Assembly (NCBI GenBank): GCA_020161815.1
Contig: JAIUOP010000004.1
Span: 1-64,000 of the forward strand
Direction of reading: 5' to 3'
From: Actinomycetota bacterium
Lineage (GTDB): Bacteria; Actinomycetota; Actinomycetes; Actinomycetales; Dermatophilaceae
DNA length: 64,000 bases
Part shown: piece by piece, positions 1-8,770 of the stretch
How the letters are laid out: the number at the start of each line of letters is the position of its first letter
Position numbering within the stretch: position 1 is the first letter of the stretch
Notes under the pieces: generated by a model
Databases searched by the model: none
The model's input: the letters and a program-made list of their open reading frames with translations, nothing else
What the model was told of the DNA's origin: nothing
Program-made: the position numbers and the translations under genes

Positions 1-93
1 GACCTCGACAACGTCGCTGACGGCCTCAACGCCCGACCCCGCAAAACCCTCGGGTGGCGCACACCGGCCGAAGCCCTCGCCGAAGTACTGTGA
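1..93 (+). CDS. IS30-family transposase, C-terminal fragment (runs off the left edge)
   Basis: Frame 1 is open from the first base and ends at TGA 91-93, giving 30 residues that include LNARPRKTLGWRTPAEAL. This Asn-x-Arg-Pro-Arg-Lys-Thr-Leu-Gly-Trp tail followed by a Pro-Ala-Glu-Ala-Leu segment is the usual end of IS30-type DDE transposases (integrase core), which cut and join insertion-sequence ends. Only the C-terminus is inside the window, so neither the DDE triad nor intactness can be judged. The bases just after the stop should hold the right end of the element; I could not define the terminal inverted repeat without the left end. Confidence 0.75.
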   Translation, partial: DLDNVADGLNARPRKTLGWRTPAEALAEVL

Positions 94-310
94 AACCACA
101 TCGTTGCGTTGACCGATTGAGACCGCCCCGTTCTCCCGGGCGTTTCGTGACCCCTCGACGGGTGGGTGGGGCGGGCGAGCTGCCGACCCGCCCTGCCGGC
201 AGCCGTGCTCACGGGTGAGGAGGCAGCGGCGCTCACGGGTGAGGCGGCCGCGGCGCGCAGGTGACGAGGCGGCCGTGCTCACGGGTGAGGGGACGGCATA
301 CCGTGTCGCC
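94..310. other. Non-coding stretch: IS right end and upstream region of endonuclease IV
   Basis: No convincing gene lies here. The first 40 bases probably contain the right end of the insertion sequence. A small hairpin (7-bp arms, 179-185 with 197-203) is followed by three copies of a 12-base inverted repeat (separate entry). The reading frame of the downstream gene is open back to 215, but the family start falls at 311. Confidence 0.5.
208..289. repeat. Three copies of CTCACGGGTGAG upstream of nfo
   Basis: CTCACGGGTGAG occurs at 208-219, 232-243 and 278-289. Each copy is itself an inverted repeat (CTCAC-GG-GTGAG). A longer identity, GCCGTGCTCACGGGTGAGG, is shared by the first and third copies. 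They lie 20-100 bases before the start of the endonuclease IV gene. They could be regulator-binding sites or a small local duplication; nothing in the sequence decides. Confidence 0.6.
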
Positions 311-1105
311 ATGACCTTGCCGATGGGTGGCCATGTCGACGCCACGGACCCGATCGCCGAAGCGCAGGCACGTGGCGCGAGCCTGTCGCAGTTCTTCCTC
401 GGCGACCCGCAGTCCTACAAGGGACCGGTCGTGGCGTATGCCGGTGGCGCGGCGGCGCTGAAGGCCGACGCCGAAGCCGCCGGGATCGACCTCTGGGTGC
501 ACGCGCCGTACCCGATCAACGTCGCCTCGCTCAACAACCGGATCCGCATCCCCGGCCGCAAGCTGCTCCAGCAGCACCTCGTGGCGGCGGCCGAGATCGG
601 CGCCAAGGGCGTCATCGTCCACGGCGGGCACCTGGGCAAGGAGGAGGACGCGGCCCAGGGCTTCGACAACTGGCGCAAGTGCATCGACGGCCTCGACCTG
701 GCGGTGCCCCTCCTCATCGAGAACACCGCCGGCGGCGACAACGCCATGGCACGCCGCCTCGAGGCGATCGACCGGCTCTGGGAGGCCATCGGCGCGGCCG
801 AGGGCGGCGACACCGTCGGCTTCTGCCTCGACACCTGCCACGCGTGGGCCGGGGGCAACGACCTCGCCGACGTGGTCGACCGGGTGAAGGCCATCACGGG
901 TCGGATCGACCTGGTCCACGCCAACGACTCCCGGGACGTCTTCGACTCCGGCGCCGACCGGCACACCAACGTCGGCTCCGGCCACATCGACGGTGCTGCA
1001 CTCGCCGACGTGGTGCGCGCCGCCGGTGCGCCCGTCGTCGTCGAGACCCCTGGCGGGGTCACGGGTCAGGCGGCCGACATCGAGTTCCTCCGGGCGCGCG
1101 TCTGA
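311..1105 (+). CDS. nfo: Deoxyribonuclease IV (AP endonuclease, Nfo/EndoIV family)
   Basis: 264 residues, close to the usual 250-285. The enzyme incises DNA 5' of abasic sites in base-excision repair. The TIM-barrel metal ligands of the EndoIV family are visible in order: His in [11 protein letters not shown] (about 64), His in VIVHGGH, Glu in LLIENTAGG, Asp and His in DTCHAWAGG, His in VHANDS, Asp-x-His in [12 protein letters not shown] and a final Glu in VVETPG. Start ATG 311 was chosen because homologues begin at a Gly-x-His-Val strand, here MGGHVD; the open frame upstream is repeat-rich and not family-like. The gene stands alone and converges on ilvA, with a palindromic repeat between the two stops. 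Confidence 0.93.
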   Translation: MTLPMGGHVDATDPIAEAQARGASLSQFFLGDPQSYKGPVVAYAGGAAALKADAEAAGIDLWVHAPYPINVASLNNRIRIPGRKLLQQHLVAAAEIGAKGVIVHGGHLGKEEDAAQGFDNWRKCIDGLDLAVPLLIENTAGGDNAMARRLEAIDRLWEAIGAAEGGDTVGFCLDTCHAWAGGNDLADVVDRVKAITGRIDLVHANDSRDVFDSGADRHTNVGSGHIDGAALADVVRAAGAPVVVETPGGVTGQAADIEFLRARV

Positions 1106-1116
1106 GCGCATCCCTC

Positions 1117-1167
1117 GTTGGGTGCGTGGAGAGTGTCGCCCTGGCGTGGAATGTCCACGCACGCAAC
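1117..1167. repeat. Dispersed palindromic repeat, copy 1 (possible bidirectional terminator)
   Basis: A 51-base imperfect palindrome: GTTG-G-GTGCGTGGA at 1117-1130 pairs with TCCACGCAC-G-CAAC at 1154-1167, around a CGCCCTGGCG centre. A second copy of exactly the same length, in inverted orientation, is at 60348-60398 (39 of 51 bases identical by hand alignment). Both copies lie between the 3' ends of convergent genes, so a terminator role is plausible. Confidence 0.75.
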
Positions 1168-1185
1168 GGTGGTGATGAGGTGGGT

Positions 1186-2733
1186 TCAGCGCAGGAAGAG
1201 CCGGTAGGCGGGGTTGTCGGTCTCGTCGGTGGCGGGGTAGCCGAGCTCGCGCAGGAACCGCGCGAAGGCGTCACGGTCCTGCTCCGGCACCTGCATGCCG
1301 ACGAGCACCCGCCCGACGTCGGAGCCGTGGTTGCGGTAGTGGAAGAGCGAGATGTTCCAGTCCGGACGCATTGCCGTCAGGAATCGCACGAGCGCGCCGG
1401 GACGCTCGGGGAACTCGAAGCGATAGAGCCGTTCGTCCTCCGCCAGCGCCGACGGGCCGCCGACGAGGTGGCGCACATGGAGCTTGGCGAGCTCGTCGTC
1501 GCTGAGGTCGAGCGCGGGCAGGCCGACTGAGGCGAAGGCGTCGGCGATCTGCCGCGCCTCGTCGCGGCCGCGAACCTGGAGCCCGACGAACACGTGGGCC
1601 TGATCGGGCGCGGCGATGCGGTAGTTGAACTCCGTCACCGCCCTCCCGGGGCCGATGGTCGCGAGCAGCTTGCGGAAGGACCCCCGCTCCTCGGGGATGG
1701 TCACCGCGAAGATCGCCTCACGCTCCTCACCGATCTCGGCACGCTCGGAGACGAACCGGAGACGGTCGAAGTCGGTGTTGGCGCCACTGGCGACGGCCAC
1801 GAAGGTGGCGCCGACCTCGGAACCGGGCCTGGCGGCATACGCCTTGAGTCCGGCGACGGCGAGCGCGCCGGAGGGTTCGAGGATGGCGCGGGTGTCGGCG
1901 AAGACGTCCTTGATGGCGGCGCACACCGCGTCGGTGTCGACGCGCACCACCTCGTCGACGAGGGCTGCGGCGAGGCGGAAGGTCTCGCCCCCCACGCGCC
2001 GCACCGCGGTGCCGTCGCAGAAAAGGCCGACGGTGTCGAGGTCGACCCGCTCCCCCGCCTCCAGGGATCGCGCCATCGCGTCGGAGTCGACGGTCTGCAC
2101 TCCGATGACCTTGACCTCGGGGCGAATGGCCTTGACGTAGGCCGCAATTCCGCTGACGAGCCCGCCGCCGCCGATGGCCACGAAGACCGCATCGAGACGG
2201 CCGGGATGCTGGCGCAGGATCTCCATCCCGATCGTGCCCTGGCCGGCGATGACGTCCGGGTCGTCGAAGGGGTGGACCGGCGTGAGGCCGCGCTGCTCCG
2301 CCAGGCTCTCCGCGTGCTCGCTGGCCTCGGTGTAGGACACGCCGTGGAGGACCACCTCAGCGCCGCGAGCGCGCACGGCCTCGACCTTGACCGAGGGCGA
2401 GGTGGTCGGCATGACGATGACCGCGCGGCAACCGAGGCGGCGGGCGGCGAGCGCGACCCCCTGGGCGTGGTTGCCGGCGGAGGCGGCGATGACCCCACGG
2501 TCGCGCTGCTCCTGGGTCAGGTGCGCCAGCTTGTTGTAGGCACCGCGGACCTTGAAGGAGAAGACCGGCTGCAGGTCCTCCCGCTTGAGCAGGACGGTGC
2601 TGCCGATGCGCTGCGAGAGGGTCGGGGCGATGTCCAGGGGCGTCTCCTCGACGACGTCATAGACCTTCGCCGTGAGGATTCGCTTCAGGTATGCCGTCGC
2701 CTCGGCATCGGTGAGCGGGCGGGAGTGCGGCAC
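1186..2733 (-). CDS. ilvA: Threonine ammonia-lyase, biosynthetic type
   Basis: 515 residues, matching the long biosynthetic IlvA. It deaminates threonine to 2-oxobutyrate, the first step of isoleucine synthesis. The PLP lysine lies in SFKVRGAYNKL (about K61) and the phosphate-cradle glycines in GGGGLVSGIA. After the catalytic domain (to about 325) come two ACT-like regulatory repeats, each opening with a Phe-Pro-Glu-Arg-Pro-Gly-like segment (IPEERGSF and FPERPGALVRF), where isoleucine would inhibit. GTG 2733 is chosen because the homologous N-terminus starts there and it lies 41 bases after the icmF stop. No strong ribosome-binding site is seen. Probably co-transcribed with icmF. Confidence 0.93.
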   Translation of the reverse strand: MPHSRPLTDAEATAYLKRILTAKVYDVVEETPLDIAPTLSQRIGSTVLLKREDLQPVFSFKVRGAYNKLAHLTQEQRDRGVIAASAGNHAQGVALAARRLGCRAVIVMPTTSPSVKVEAVRARGAEVVLHGVSYTEASEHAESLAEQRGLTPVHPFDDPDVIAGQGTIGMEILRQHPGRLDAVFVAIGGGGLVSGIAAYVKAIRPEVKVIGVQTVDSDAMARSLEAGERVDLDTVGLFCDGTAVRRVGGETFRLAAALVDEVVRVDTDAVCAAIKDVFADTRAILEPSGALAVAGLKAYAARPGSEVGATFVAVASGANTDFDRLRFVSERAEIGEEREAIFAVTIPEERGSFRKLLATIGPGRAVTEFNYRIAAPDQAHVFVGLQVRGRDEARQIADAFASVGLPALDLSDDELAKLHVRHLVGGPSALAEDERLYRFEFPERPGALVRFLTAMRPDWNISLFHYRNHGSDVGRVLVGMQVPEQDRDAFARFLRELGYPATDETDNPAYRLFLR

Positions 2734-2774
2734 GTGGTCAGGGTAGTCGGGCCGGGGCCCGTGGGCCGCGGGAC

Positions 2775-5700
2775 TCACACGTTGCGGCGGTACTGGCCCC
2801 CGACCTCGAAGAAGGCGTCGGTCACCTGCTGGAGCGAGCACACCCGCGCGGCATCCATGAGCACGGCGAAGACGTTCTCCCCCGCCACGGCGGCGTCCTT
2901 GAGCCGCTGCAGCGCCTCCTGCGCCTCGCTGTGGTGTGCCTCGCGATAGGCACGCACCCGCGCGAGCTGGCTCTCCTTCTCGGCCTCCGAGGCGCGGGCG
3001 AGCTCGATCGGCTTCTTGTCCTCATCACCCGCCGGGTTGCGGAAGGTGTTGACGCCGATGATCGGCAGCGAGCCGTCGTGCTTGCGGTGCTCGTAGAGCA
3101 TCGACTCGTCCTGGATCCGGCCGCGCTGGTAGCCGGTCTCCATGGCCCCGAGCACGCCACCGCGCTCGTTGATCCGGTCGAACTCGGCCAGGACCGCCGC
3201 CTCCACCAGGTCGGTCAGCTCGTCGATGATGAAGGACCCCTGGAGCGGGTTCTCGTTCATCGCCAGGCCCCACTCGCGGTTGATGATGAGCTGGATCGCC
3301 AGCGCCCGGCGCACCGACTCCGCCGACGGGGTCGTCACCGCCTCGTCGAAAGCGTTGGTGTGCAACGAGTTTGCGTTGTCGTAGATGGCGATGAGCGCCT
3401 GCAGCGTGGTGCGGATGTCGTTGAAGTCCATCTCCTGGGCGTGCAGGCTCCGGCCCGACGTCTGGACGTGGTACTTCAGCTTCTGGCTGCGCTCGTTCGC
3501 GCCGTACTTCTCCTTCATCGCGATCGCCCAGATCCGCCGGGCGACGCGCCCGATGACGGAGTACTCCGGGTCCATGCCGTTGGAGAAGAAGAAGGACAGG
3601 TTCGGGGCGAAGTCGTCGATCGCCATGCCCCGCGCGAGATAGGACTCCACGTAGGTGAATCCGTTGGCGAGCGTGAACGCGAGCTGGCTGATCGGGTTCG
3701 CCCCGGCCTCGGCGATGTGGTAGCCGGAGATCGACACCGAGTAGAAGTTGCGGACACCCTTCTCGATGAACCACTCCTGGATGTCGCCCATCATCCGCAA
3801 CGAGAACTCGGTGGAGAACAGGCAGGTGTTTTGCCCCTGGTCCTCCTTGAGGATGTCGGCCTGGACGGTGCCCCGGACGTTCTGCAGCGCGTATGCCGTG
3901 AGCTCCTCCCGCTCGGCACCGCTGGCCTCCCGGCCCTCCCGGGCCTCGAAGGCCTCGACCTGCTGGTCGATGACGGTGTTGAGGAAGAAGGCGAGGATAG
4001 TCGGCGCGGGGCCATTGATCGTCATCGACACAGACGTCGTCGGCGCGACGAGGTCGAAGCCGTCGTAGAGCGCCTTCATGTCCTCGAGGGTGGCGACGGA
4101 GACACCGGAGGTGCCGACCTTGCCGTAGATGTCGGGACGCGGGTCGGGATCGCGCCCGTAGAGCGTCACCGAGTCGAACGCCGTGGACAACCGCGTCGCG
4201 GGCTGGCCCTCGGAGACGAGCTTGAAGCGGCGGTTGGTGCGGAAGGGGTCCCCCTCACCGGCGAACATACGCGCCGGGTCCTCGTTGTCCCGCTTGAACG
4301 GGAAGACTCCGGCCGTGAAGGGGAAGGAGCCGGGCAGGTTCTCCCGCCGCAGGAACGAGAGCAGGTCCCCGTCGTCGCTGTAGCGAGGGAGCGCGACGCG
4401 GCGAATCTCGCTGCCGGACAACGATTCCTTGACCAGTGCCGTGGAGATCTCCTTGTCACGGATGCGCACGACGTGCTCCGCACCGGAGTAGGCCTCCACG
4501 ACCGAAGGCCACTGCTCCAGCGCGTGGCGCGCCTCCCGCGAGAGGGTTCCCCGAGCCTCATCGATCAAGGCATCCAGCTCGACACCCCTCTCCCCCAACG
4601 CTTCCCGCGCGGTGGTGAGGTGCTGAGCGCGACGGGCGGCGTCGGCATACTCCTCGGTCCTGGCGTGGTAGCCGCGGATCGTCTCGGTGATCTCCGAGAG
4701 GTAGCGGACCCTTGAGGAGGGCACGACCTGCCGCAGCACCGAGGAGTGCCGCACGTCGACGACGGGGAGGACGCCCTCGGAGACGCCGAGCCCCTTCCCG
4801 GCGAGCTGGCCGCGGAGTTCCTGGTAGAGCGCGGTCACGCCGTCGTCGTTGAAGGTCGCCGCCGACGTGCCGAAGACCGGCATGTCCTCGGGCTTCTTGC
4901 CGAAGGCGTTGCGGTTGCGGACGAGCTGGCGCCCCACGTCACGGAGGGCGTCCATGGCGCCACGACGCTCGAACTTGTTGATCGCGACGACATCGGCGAA
5001 GTCGAGCATGTCGATCTTCTCGAGCTGGCTGGCGGCGCCGTACTCCGGGGTCATGACGTAGAGCGAGACGTCGGAGAACTCGGTGATCGCGCCGTCGCCC
5101 TGGCCGATGCCCGGGGTCTCGACGATGACGAGGTCGTATGCCGCGGCCTTGAGGATCGTGAGCACGTCCCCGAGCGCTTCGGGCACCTCGCGGCTGCCGC
5201 GCGTGGCGAGCGACCGGAAGAACACGCGGTCACCATCGAGGGCGTTCATCCGGATCCGGTCCCCGAGCAGTGCCCCACCGCCCTTGCGCCGCGTCGGGTC
5301 CACGGCGACCACGGCGACGCGCAGCTTGTCCTGCTGGTCGACGCGGAAGCGCCGGACGAGCTCGTCGGTCAGCGAGGACTTGCCCGAGCCGCCGGTGCCG
5401 GTGATGCCGAGGATCGGCGTGACGCGCCGCGACGCAGCCCCCATGAGCTCGGTGAGGTCGGCGGCGGCGAGCGTGCCCAGCTCCGCGGCGGAGATGGCCC
5501 GTGCCACGGCGGCTCGGTCGCCGGCGAGAACGCCCTGGACGTCGACTCCACCCACCTGCGTGACGTCGAAGTCGCAGTCGGCGATGACCGAGTTGATCAT
5601 CCCGACCAGGCCCATGCGCTGGCCGTCCTCGGGGCTGAAGATGGTCACCCCCGCGGCGCGCAGCCGCTGGATCTCCTCGTCGACGATGACGCCGCCACCC

Positions 5701-6002
5701 CCGCCGACGACCTTGACGTGGTCGGCGCCGGCCTCGCGGAGCAGCTCCTTGAGGTACTCGAAGTACTCGACGTGCCCGCCCTGGTAGGACGAGACGGCCA
5801 CGCCCTGCACGTCCTCCTCGATCGCCGCATCGACGACCTCCTGCACGGAGCGGTTGTGCCCGAGGTGGATGACCTCGGCGCCCTGGCTCTGCATGATCCG
5901 CCGCATGATGTTGATCGAGGCGTCATGGCCGTCGAAGAGCGAGGAGGCCGTGACGATGCGCACGGGGTGGGTCGGGACGTGGAGCTCGGGCTGCTCTGCC
6001 AT
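2775..6002 (-). CDS. icmF: Fused isobutyryl-CoA mutase / G-protein chaperone IcmF
   Basis: 1075 residues, the normal length for IcmF. It interconverts isobutyryl-CoA and n-butyryl-CoA using adenosylcobalamin. Domain order: B12-binding domain with FDGHDASINIMRRI (about 22-36); MeaB-like GTPase with P-loop GITGTGGSGKSSL near 200 and a NKFERRGA segment; linker; then the large mutase barrel containing GQNTCLFS and SGYHIAEAGANP. The single-chain fusion separates it from two-gene methylmalonyl-CoA mutases and from split IcmAB. GGAG 7 bases before ATG 6002 supports the start. A perfect palindrome lies about 50 bases upstream. The product links to valine or butyrate CoA metabolism and to the fad and carboxylase genes further along. 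Confidence 0.93.
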   Translation of the reverse strand: MAEQPELHVPTHPVRIVTASSLFDGHDASINIMRRIMQSQGAEVIHLGHNRSVQEVVDAAIEEDVQGVAVSSYQGGHVEYFEYLKELLREAGADHVKVVGGGGGVIVDEEIQRLRAAGVTIFSPEDGQRMGLVGMINSVIADCDFDVTQVGGVDVQGVLAGDRAAVARAISAAELGTLAAADLTELMGAASRRVTPILGITGTGGSGKSSLTDELVRRFRVDQQDKLRVAVVAVDPTRRKGGGALLGDRIRMNALDGDRVFFRSLATRGSREVPEALGDVLTILKAAAYDLVIVETPGIGQGDGAITEFSDVSLYVMTPEYGAASQLEKIDMLDFADVVAINKFERRGAMDALRDVGRQLVRNRNAFGKKPEDMPVFGTSAATFNDDGVTALYQELRGQLAGKGLGVSEGVLPVVDVRHSSVLRQVVPSSRVRYLSEITETIRGYHARTEEYADAARRAQHLTTAREALGERGVELDALIDEARGTLSREARHALEQWPSVVEAYSGAEHVVRIRDKEISTALVKESLSGSEIRRVALPRYSDDGDLLSFLRRENLPGSFPFTAGVFPFKRDNEDPARMFAGEGDPFRTNRRFKLVSEGQPATRLSTAFDSVTLYGRDPDPRPDIYGKVGTSGVSVATLEDMKALYDGFDLVAPTTSVSMTINGPAPTILAFFLNTVIDQQVEAFEAREGREASGAEREELTAYALQNVRGTVQADILKEDQGQNTCLFSTEFSLRMMGDIQEWFIEKGVRNFYSVSISGYHIAEAGANPISQLAFTLANGFTYVESYLARGMAIDDFAPNLSFFFSNGMDPEYSVIGRVARRIWAIAMKEKYGANERSQKLKYHVQTSGRSLHAQEMDFNDIRTTLQALIAIYDNANSLHTNAFDEAVTTPSAESVRRALAIQLIINREWGLAMNENPLQGSFIIDELTDLVEAAVLAEFDRINERGGVLGAMETGYQRGRIQDESMLYEHRKHDGSLPIIGVNTFRNPAGDEDKKPIELARASEAEKESQLARVRAYREAHHSEAQEALQRLKDAAVAGENVFAVLMDAARVCSLQQVTDAFFEVGGQYRRNV

Positions 6003-6049
6003 GGCGTCATTCTCCGCTCGGGGGACCTCTGGTGGCCCGTCCCGGGAAA

Positions 6050-6067
6050 TACTAGGACGTCCTAGTA
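6050..6067. promoter_or_regulatory. 18-bp perfect palindrome upstream of icmF (probable operator)
   Basis: TACTAGGACGTCCTAGTA reads the same on both strands and sits 48-65 bases before the icmF ATG. The AT-rich ends in a very GC-rich region, and the position between the kinase-like gene stop and icmF, fit a homodimeric regulator such as a TetR-family protein. The regulator is not encoded nearby. Confidence 0.6.
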
Positions 6068-6095
6068 ACTACTCGCGAGTCGCTCCTGGGCGCGG

Positions 6096-7109
6096 TCAGT
6101 CACTCATCGCATCGACGTACGGGTCCTCGGCGACCGCCGAGAGCAACCACGACGCCGGGGCGTCGAGCCAGTCGGCCGGGATGCACTCCACCGGAACGTC
6201 CGCCATGAGGCGCCGCCACGACTCGGCCCGGTGCAGGCAGGACAGCCGCTCCGCCGCCGACAGCACCGCACGCAGCTCCTCGCGCGGGGCCAGGTCCGTC
6301 CACGGCTCGAGACCGGCGTCGACGATCCGCTCGTAGGGCGCACTCCCCGGCCCGACGCCGAGGTTGGACCGGGTGATCCACAGCGCGATCCGCCAGGACG
6401 CGAAGGGGTGCGACCACACGGCGTCGCCGAGGTCGATGAACGAGGTCGCCCCGGTTGGCCCGCGAAAGGCGTTCCACAGGTGGAGGTCGTTGTGCTCCAG
6501 GGAATCCGGTATGCCGCTGGCCTCCAGTCGTGCGGACGCCTGCCCGAGGCGCTGGAGCCCGTCGTCCACCAAGCGCCGATCCTGCGAGGAGAGCCGGCGA
6601 CCGTCGCCCTCGGGGAGCCCGGCGAGGTGGTCGGCCAGCGCCACGGCATACGGCATGGCATGCCAGTCCTCGAAGGCCGGGACACGGGCGCCGCGCATGG
6701 CGGCCTCGTGCCGGACGAGGCCACGCTGCAGGCTGCTCCAGGCGAGGACCAGGTCGGCGAGTTCGGCGGCGGCGGCCTCGTCGTCCTCGGGTCGTCGCTC
6801 ACCCAGGGGCGTGCCGAGGTCGGCCGTGAGCAGCCAGCCGCGGTCGGCATCCACGCCGAGCACCGGAGCCACCCGCCCGGGAGCGATCCGGTCGATCGCC
6901 GCCACCAGCCCGGCCTCGAAGGCCTGCGACGGCGCGTTCTCCTTGAACCAGGCCCATCCGCCGTCCACCGGCACCTTGAGGACGACCGACCAGAACCGGA
7001 CCTTGGACTCCTCGATCGGGCCGGTCACCCGCACCCGGTCGCGAATCCAGCCGTGCGCCTGGTCCCGCCACTCGGCCGAGGTCCAACGGGCCACGAGGTC
7101 TTCAGTCAC
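6096..7109 (-). CDS. Aminoglycoside/choline-phosphotransferase-fold kinase-like protein
   Basis: 337 residues. The C-terminal half has the APH-fold catalytic loop [13 protein letters not shown] (about 218-230) and the metal-binding segment [13 protein letters not shown], as in the APH phosphotransferase family (PF01636). The N-terminal lobe contains [17 protein letters not shown], with the likely ATP-binding lysines. Substrate unknown; such proteins phosphorylate small hydroxylated molecules or are pseudokinases, and resistance should not be assumed. The start is GTG 7109, which overlaps the aroQ stop by 8 bases, so the two genes are translationally coupled. Confidence 0.75.
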   Translation of the reverse strand: MTEDLVARWTSAEWRDQAHGWIRDRVRVTGPIEESKVRFWSVVLKVPVDGGWAWFKENAPSQAFEAGLVAAIDRIAPGRVAPVLGVDADRGWLLTADLGTPLGERRPEDDEAAAAELADLVLAWSSLQRGLVRHEAAMRGARVPAFEDWHAMPYAVALADHLAGLPEGDGRRLSSQDRRLVDDGLQRLGQASARLEASGIPDSLEHNDLHLWNAFRGPTGATSFIDLGDAVWSHPFASWRIALWITRSNLGVGPGSAPYERIVDAGLEPWTDLAPREELRAVLSAAERLSCLHRAESWRRLMADVPVECIPADWLDAPASWLLSAVAEDPYVDAMSD

Positions 7110-7542
7110 GGCGACTCGCGACCCAGTCGATCGCCTCGGCATAACCCTCCACGCCGCGCCCGATGACGTGGTGGGCCACGACGTCGGCGAGGTAGGAGTG
7201 GTGGCGGAAGGGCTCCCGGGCGCGGATGTCGCTGATGTGCACCTCTACGACCGGCACTCGGCAGGCCGAGACCGCATCGCGCAGGGCGATCGAGGTGTGG
7301 GTGTAGCCACCGGCGTTGAGGACGATGCCGGCGATCCCGCGACGGCCTTCCTGGACCCAGTCGATGAGCGCGCCCTCATGGTTGGACTGGCGGCACTCGG
7401 CGACCAGGCCGTGGCGCTGCGCCGCGGCTGCGCACAGGTCCTCGACATCGGCGAGGGTCGCCGACCCGTAGACCGCCGGCTCGCGTTCGCCGAGCAGGTT
7501 GAGGTTGGGGCCGTTGATCACGAGGACGGTCGTGGTCTCCAT
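7102..7542 (-). CDS. aroQ: 3-dehydroquinate dehydratase, type II
   Basis: 146 residues, the standard size of the dodecameric type II enzyme, which dehydrates 3-dehydroquinate to 3-dehydroshikimate. Hallmarks: [17 protein letters not shown] (active-site Arg and Tyr), [10 protein letters not shown] (Glu), NAGGYTHTS, and the C-terminal [18 protein letters not shown] (His, Ser/Asp and Arg). It stands apart from other shikimate genes, so it may serve biosynthesis or quinate use. It overlaps the downstream kinase-like gene. Confidence 0.95.
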   Translation of the reverse strand: METTTVLVINGPNLNLLGEREPAVYGSATLADVEDLCAAAAQRHGLVAECRQSNHEGALIDWVQEGRRGIAGIVLNAGGYTHTSIALRDAVSACRVPVVEVHISDIRAREPFRHHSYLADVVAHHVIGRGVEGYAEAIDWVASRRD

Positions 7543-7620
7543 GGATGCTGAGTATGCCGCGTGGCGTGTGGGGGACGGGGCAGGCCCGGGCCGCGCCCTC
7601 GCGGGCTACCCTCTCGTGTC

Positions 7621-8748
7621 ATGAGCGGCCTCATCGTGCACGAGTGGATCGAGGCCAACGGGGGCGCCGAGAAGGTCGTCGCGGCCATGGTCGAGGCCTT
7701 CCCCGATGCGGACGTGCTCGCGCTCTGGGACGACGCCCCAGGGACCCTGGGTGCCGCGCGGGTGCGGGAGTCCTGGCTGGCTCGGACTCCGCTGCGGCGC
7801 AGCAAGATCGCCGCGCTGCCGGTGCTGCCGCTCGCGTGGCGAGGCGTCGTGCCGACCGACCGACCCTATGACTTCCTTCTCGTCTCCTCGCACCTCTTCG
7901 CCCACCACGCGCGTGTCCGCGGAGCGAGTGCGGGTGCGCCCAAACTGGTCTATGCCCATACGCCCGCCCGCTACATCTGGGTCCCCGAGCTCGATGCGCG
8001 CGGCGACTCCGCAGCCGTGCGCGCGGCCTCGGCCGGGCTGCGACCACTGGACCGGAGACGTGCCCAGGAGGCGACCGCCGTTGCCGCCAACAGCTCCTAC
8101 ATCCGCGCGCGCATCGCCGCGACCTGGGAGCGCGAGGCCGAGGTCATCCATCCACCGGTCGACGTCAGTGCCATCGCCGAACGCGGCCCATGGGCCGAGC
8201 GGCTCTCCCCCACCGAGCGCGCCGTCCTGGACCAGCTGCCGGAGGGATTCCTGCTCGGAGCCTCCCGGATGGTGCCGTACAAGGCCCTGGACCGTGTCAT
8301 TCGGGCGGGCGAGCTCACCGGGCGTCCGGTGGTCCTCGCCGGAGGTGGCCCCGACGCGCCACGCCTGCGCGCGCTGGCCGCCGTGGCGAGCGTGCCGGTG
8401 CGCTTCCTCGGTCGGGTGAGCACCCCCTTGCTCTATGCCCTCTACGAGCGCTGCGCCGCCTACGTCTTCCCGCCGATCGAGGACTTCGGGATCATGCCGG
8501 TCGAGGCGATGGCGGCAGGCGCGCCCGTTCTCTGCCACGCCATCGGTGGGGCGAAGGAGTCGCTCGAGGTCGAGGCTGCCGCCGGGGTGGGTGGCAGCGT
8601 CGACGTCACCGATGACGACGCCCTGGCGCAGGCCCTCGGCGCCATCCTTGCCGACGGCCGGCGCGTTCCCCCCGGTGCCATGGACGTCTTCTCCCGAGCG
8701 AGATTCGTCGACCAGATCCAGGACTTCGTCGCCCGTCACACGTCCTAG
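7621..8748 (+). CDS. GT4-family glycosyltransferase
   Basis: 375 residues with GT-B architecture. The N-terminal Rossmann half opens with IVHEWIEANGGAEKVV, a sugar-acceptor side often seen in mannosyltransferases of the WbaZ/RfaG type, followed by YAHTPARYIW. The C-terminal nucleotide-sugar half has GASRMVPYKALDRVI and the E-x7-E motif in EDFGIMPVEAMAAGAPV (about 289-305). No signal peptide or membrane segment, so it acts on the cytoplasmic face. ATG 7621 is chosen because the conserved domain begins directly after it. Probably makes a cell-surface polysaccharide or glycolipid; donor and acceptor are unknown. It ends 22 bases from the stop of the convergent kinase gene. Confidence 0.85.
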   Translation: MSGLIVHEWIEANGGAEKVVAAMVEAFPDADVLALWDDAPGTLGAARVRESWLARTPLRRSKIAALPVLPLAWRGVVPTDRPYDFLLVSSHLFAHHARVRGASAGAPKLVYAHTPARYIWVPELDARGDSAAVRAASAGLRPLDRRRAQEATAVAANSSYIRARIAATWEREAEVIHPPVDVSAIAERGPWAERLSPTERAVLDQLPEGFLLGASRMVPYKALDRVIRAGELTGRPVVLAGGGPDAPRLRALAAVASVPVRFLGRVSTPLLYALYERCAAYVFPPIEDFGIMPVEAMAAGAPVLCHAIGGAKESLEVEAAAGVGGSVDVTDDDALAQALGAILADGRRVPPGAMDVFSRARFVDQIQDFVARHTS

Positions 8749-8770
8749 CTCGCCGGGACGCGGTCGCCCG

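Noticed and set aside
208..289. The three CTCACGGGTGAG repeats as a CRISPR array
   Set aside because: The units are only 12 bases, spacers are 12 and 34 bases, and no cas genes are present; no CRISPR array was found in the window.
6096..7109. Kinase-like gene as an aminoglycoside resistance determinant
   Set aside because: Only the general APH fold is visible; coupling to aroQ and lack of close resemblance to known resistance enzymes do not support resistance.
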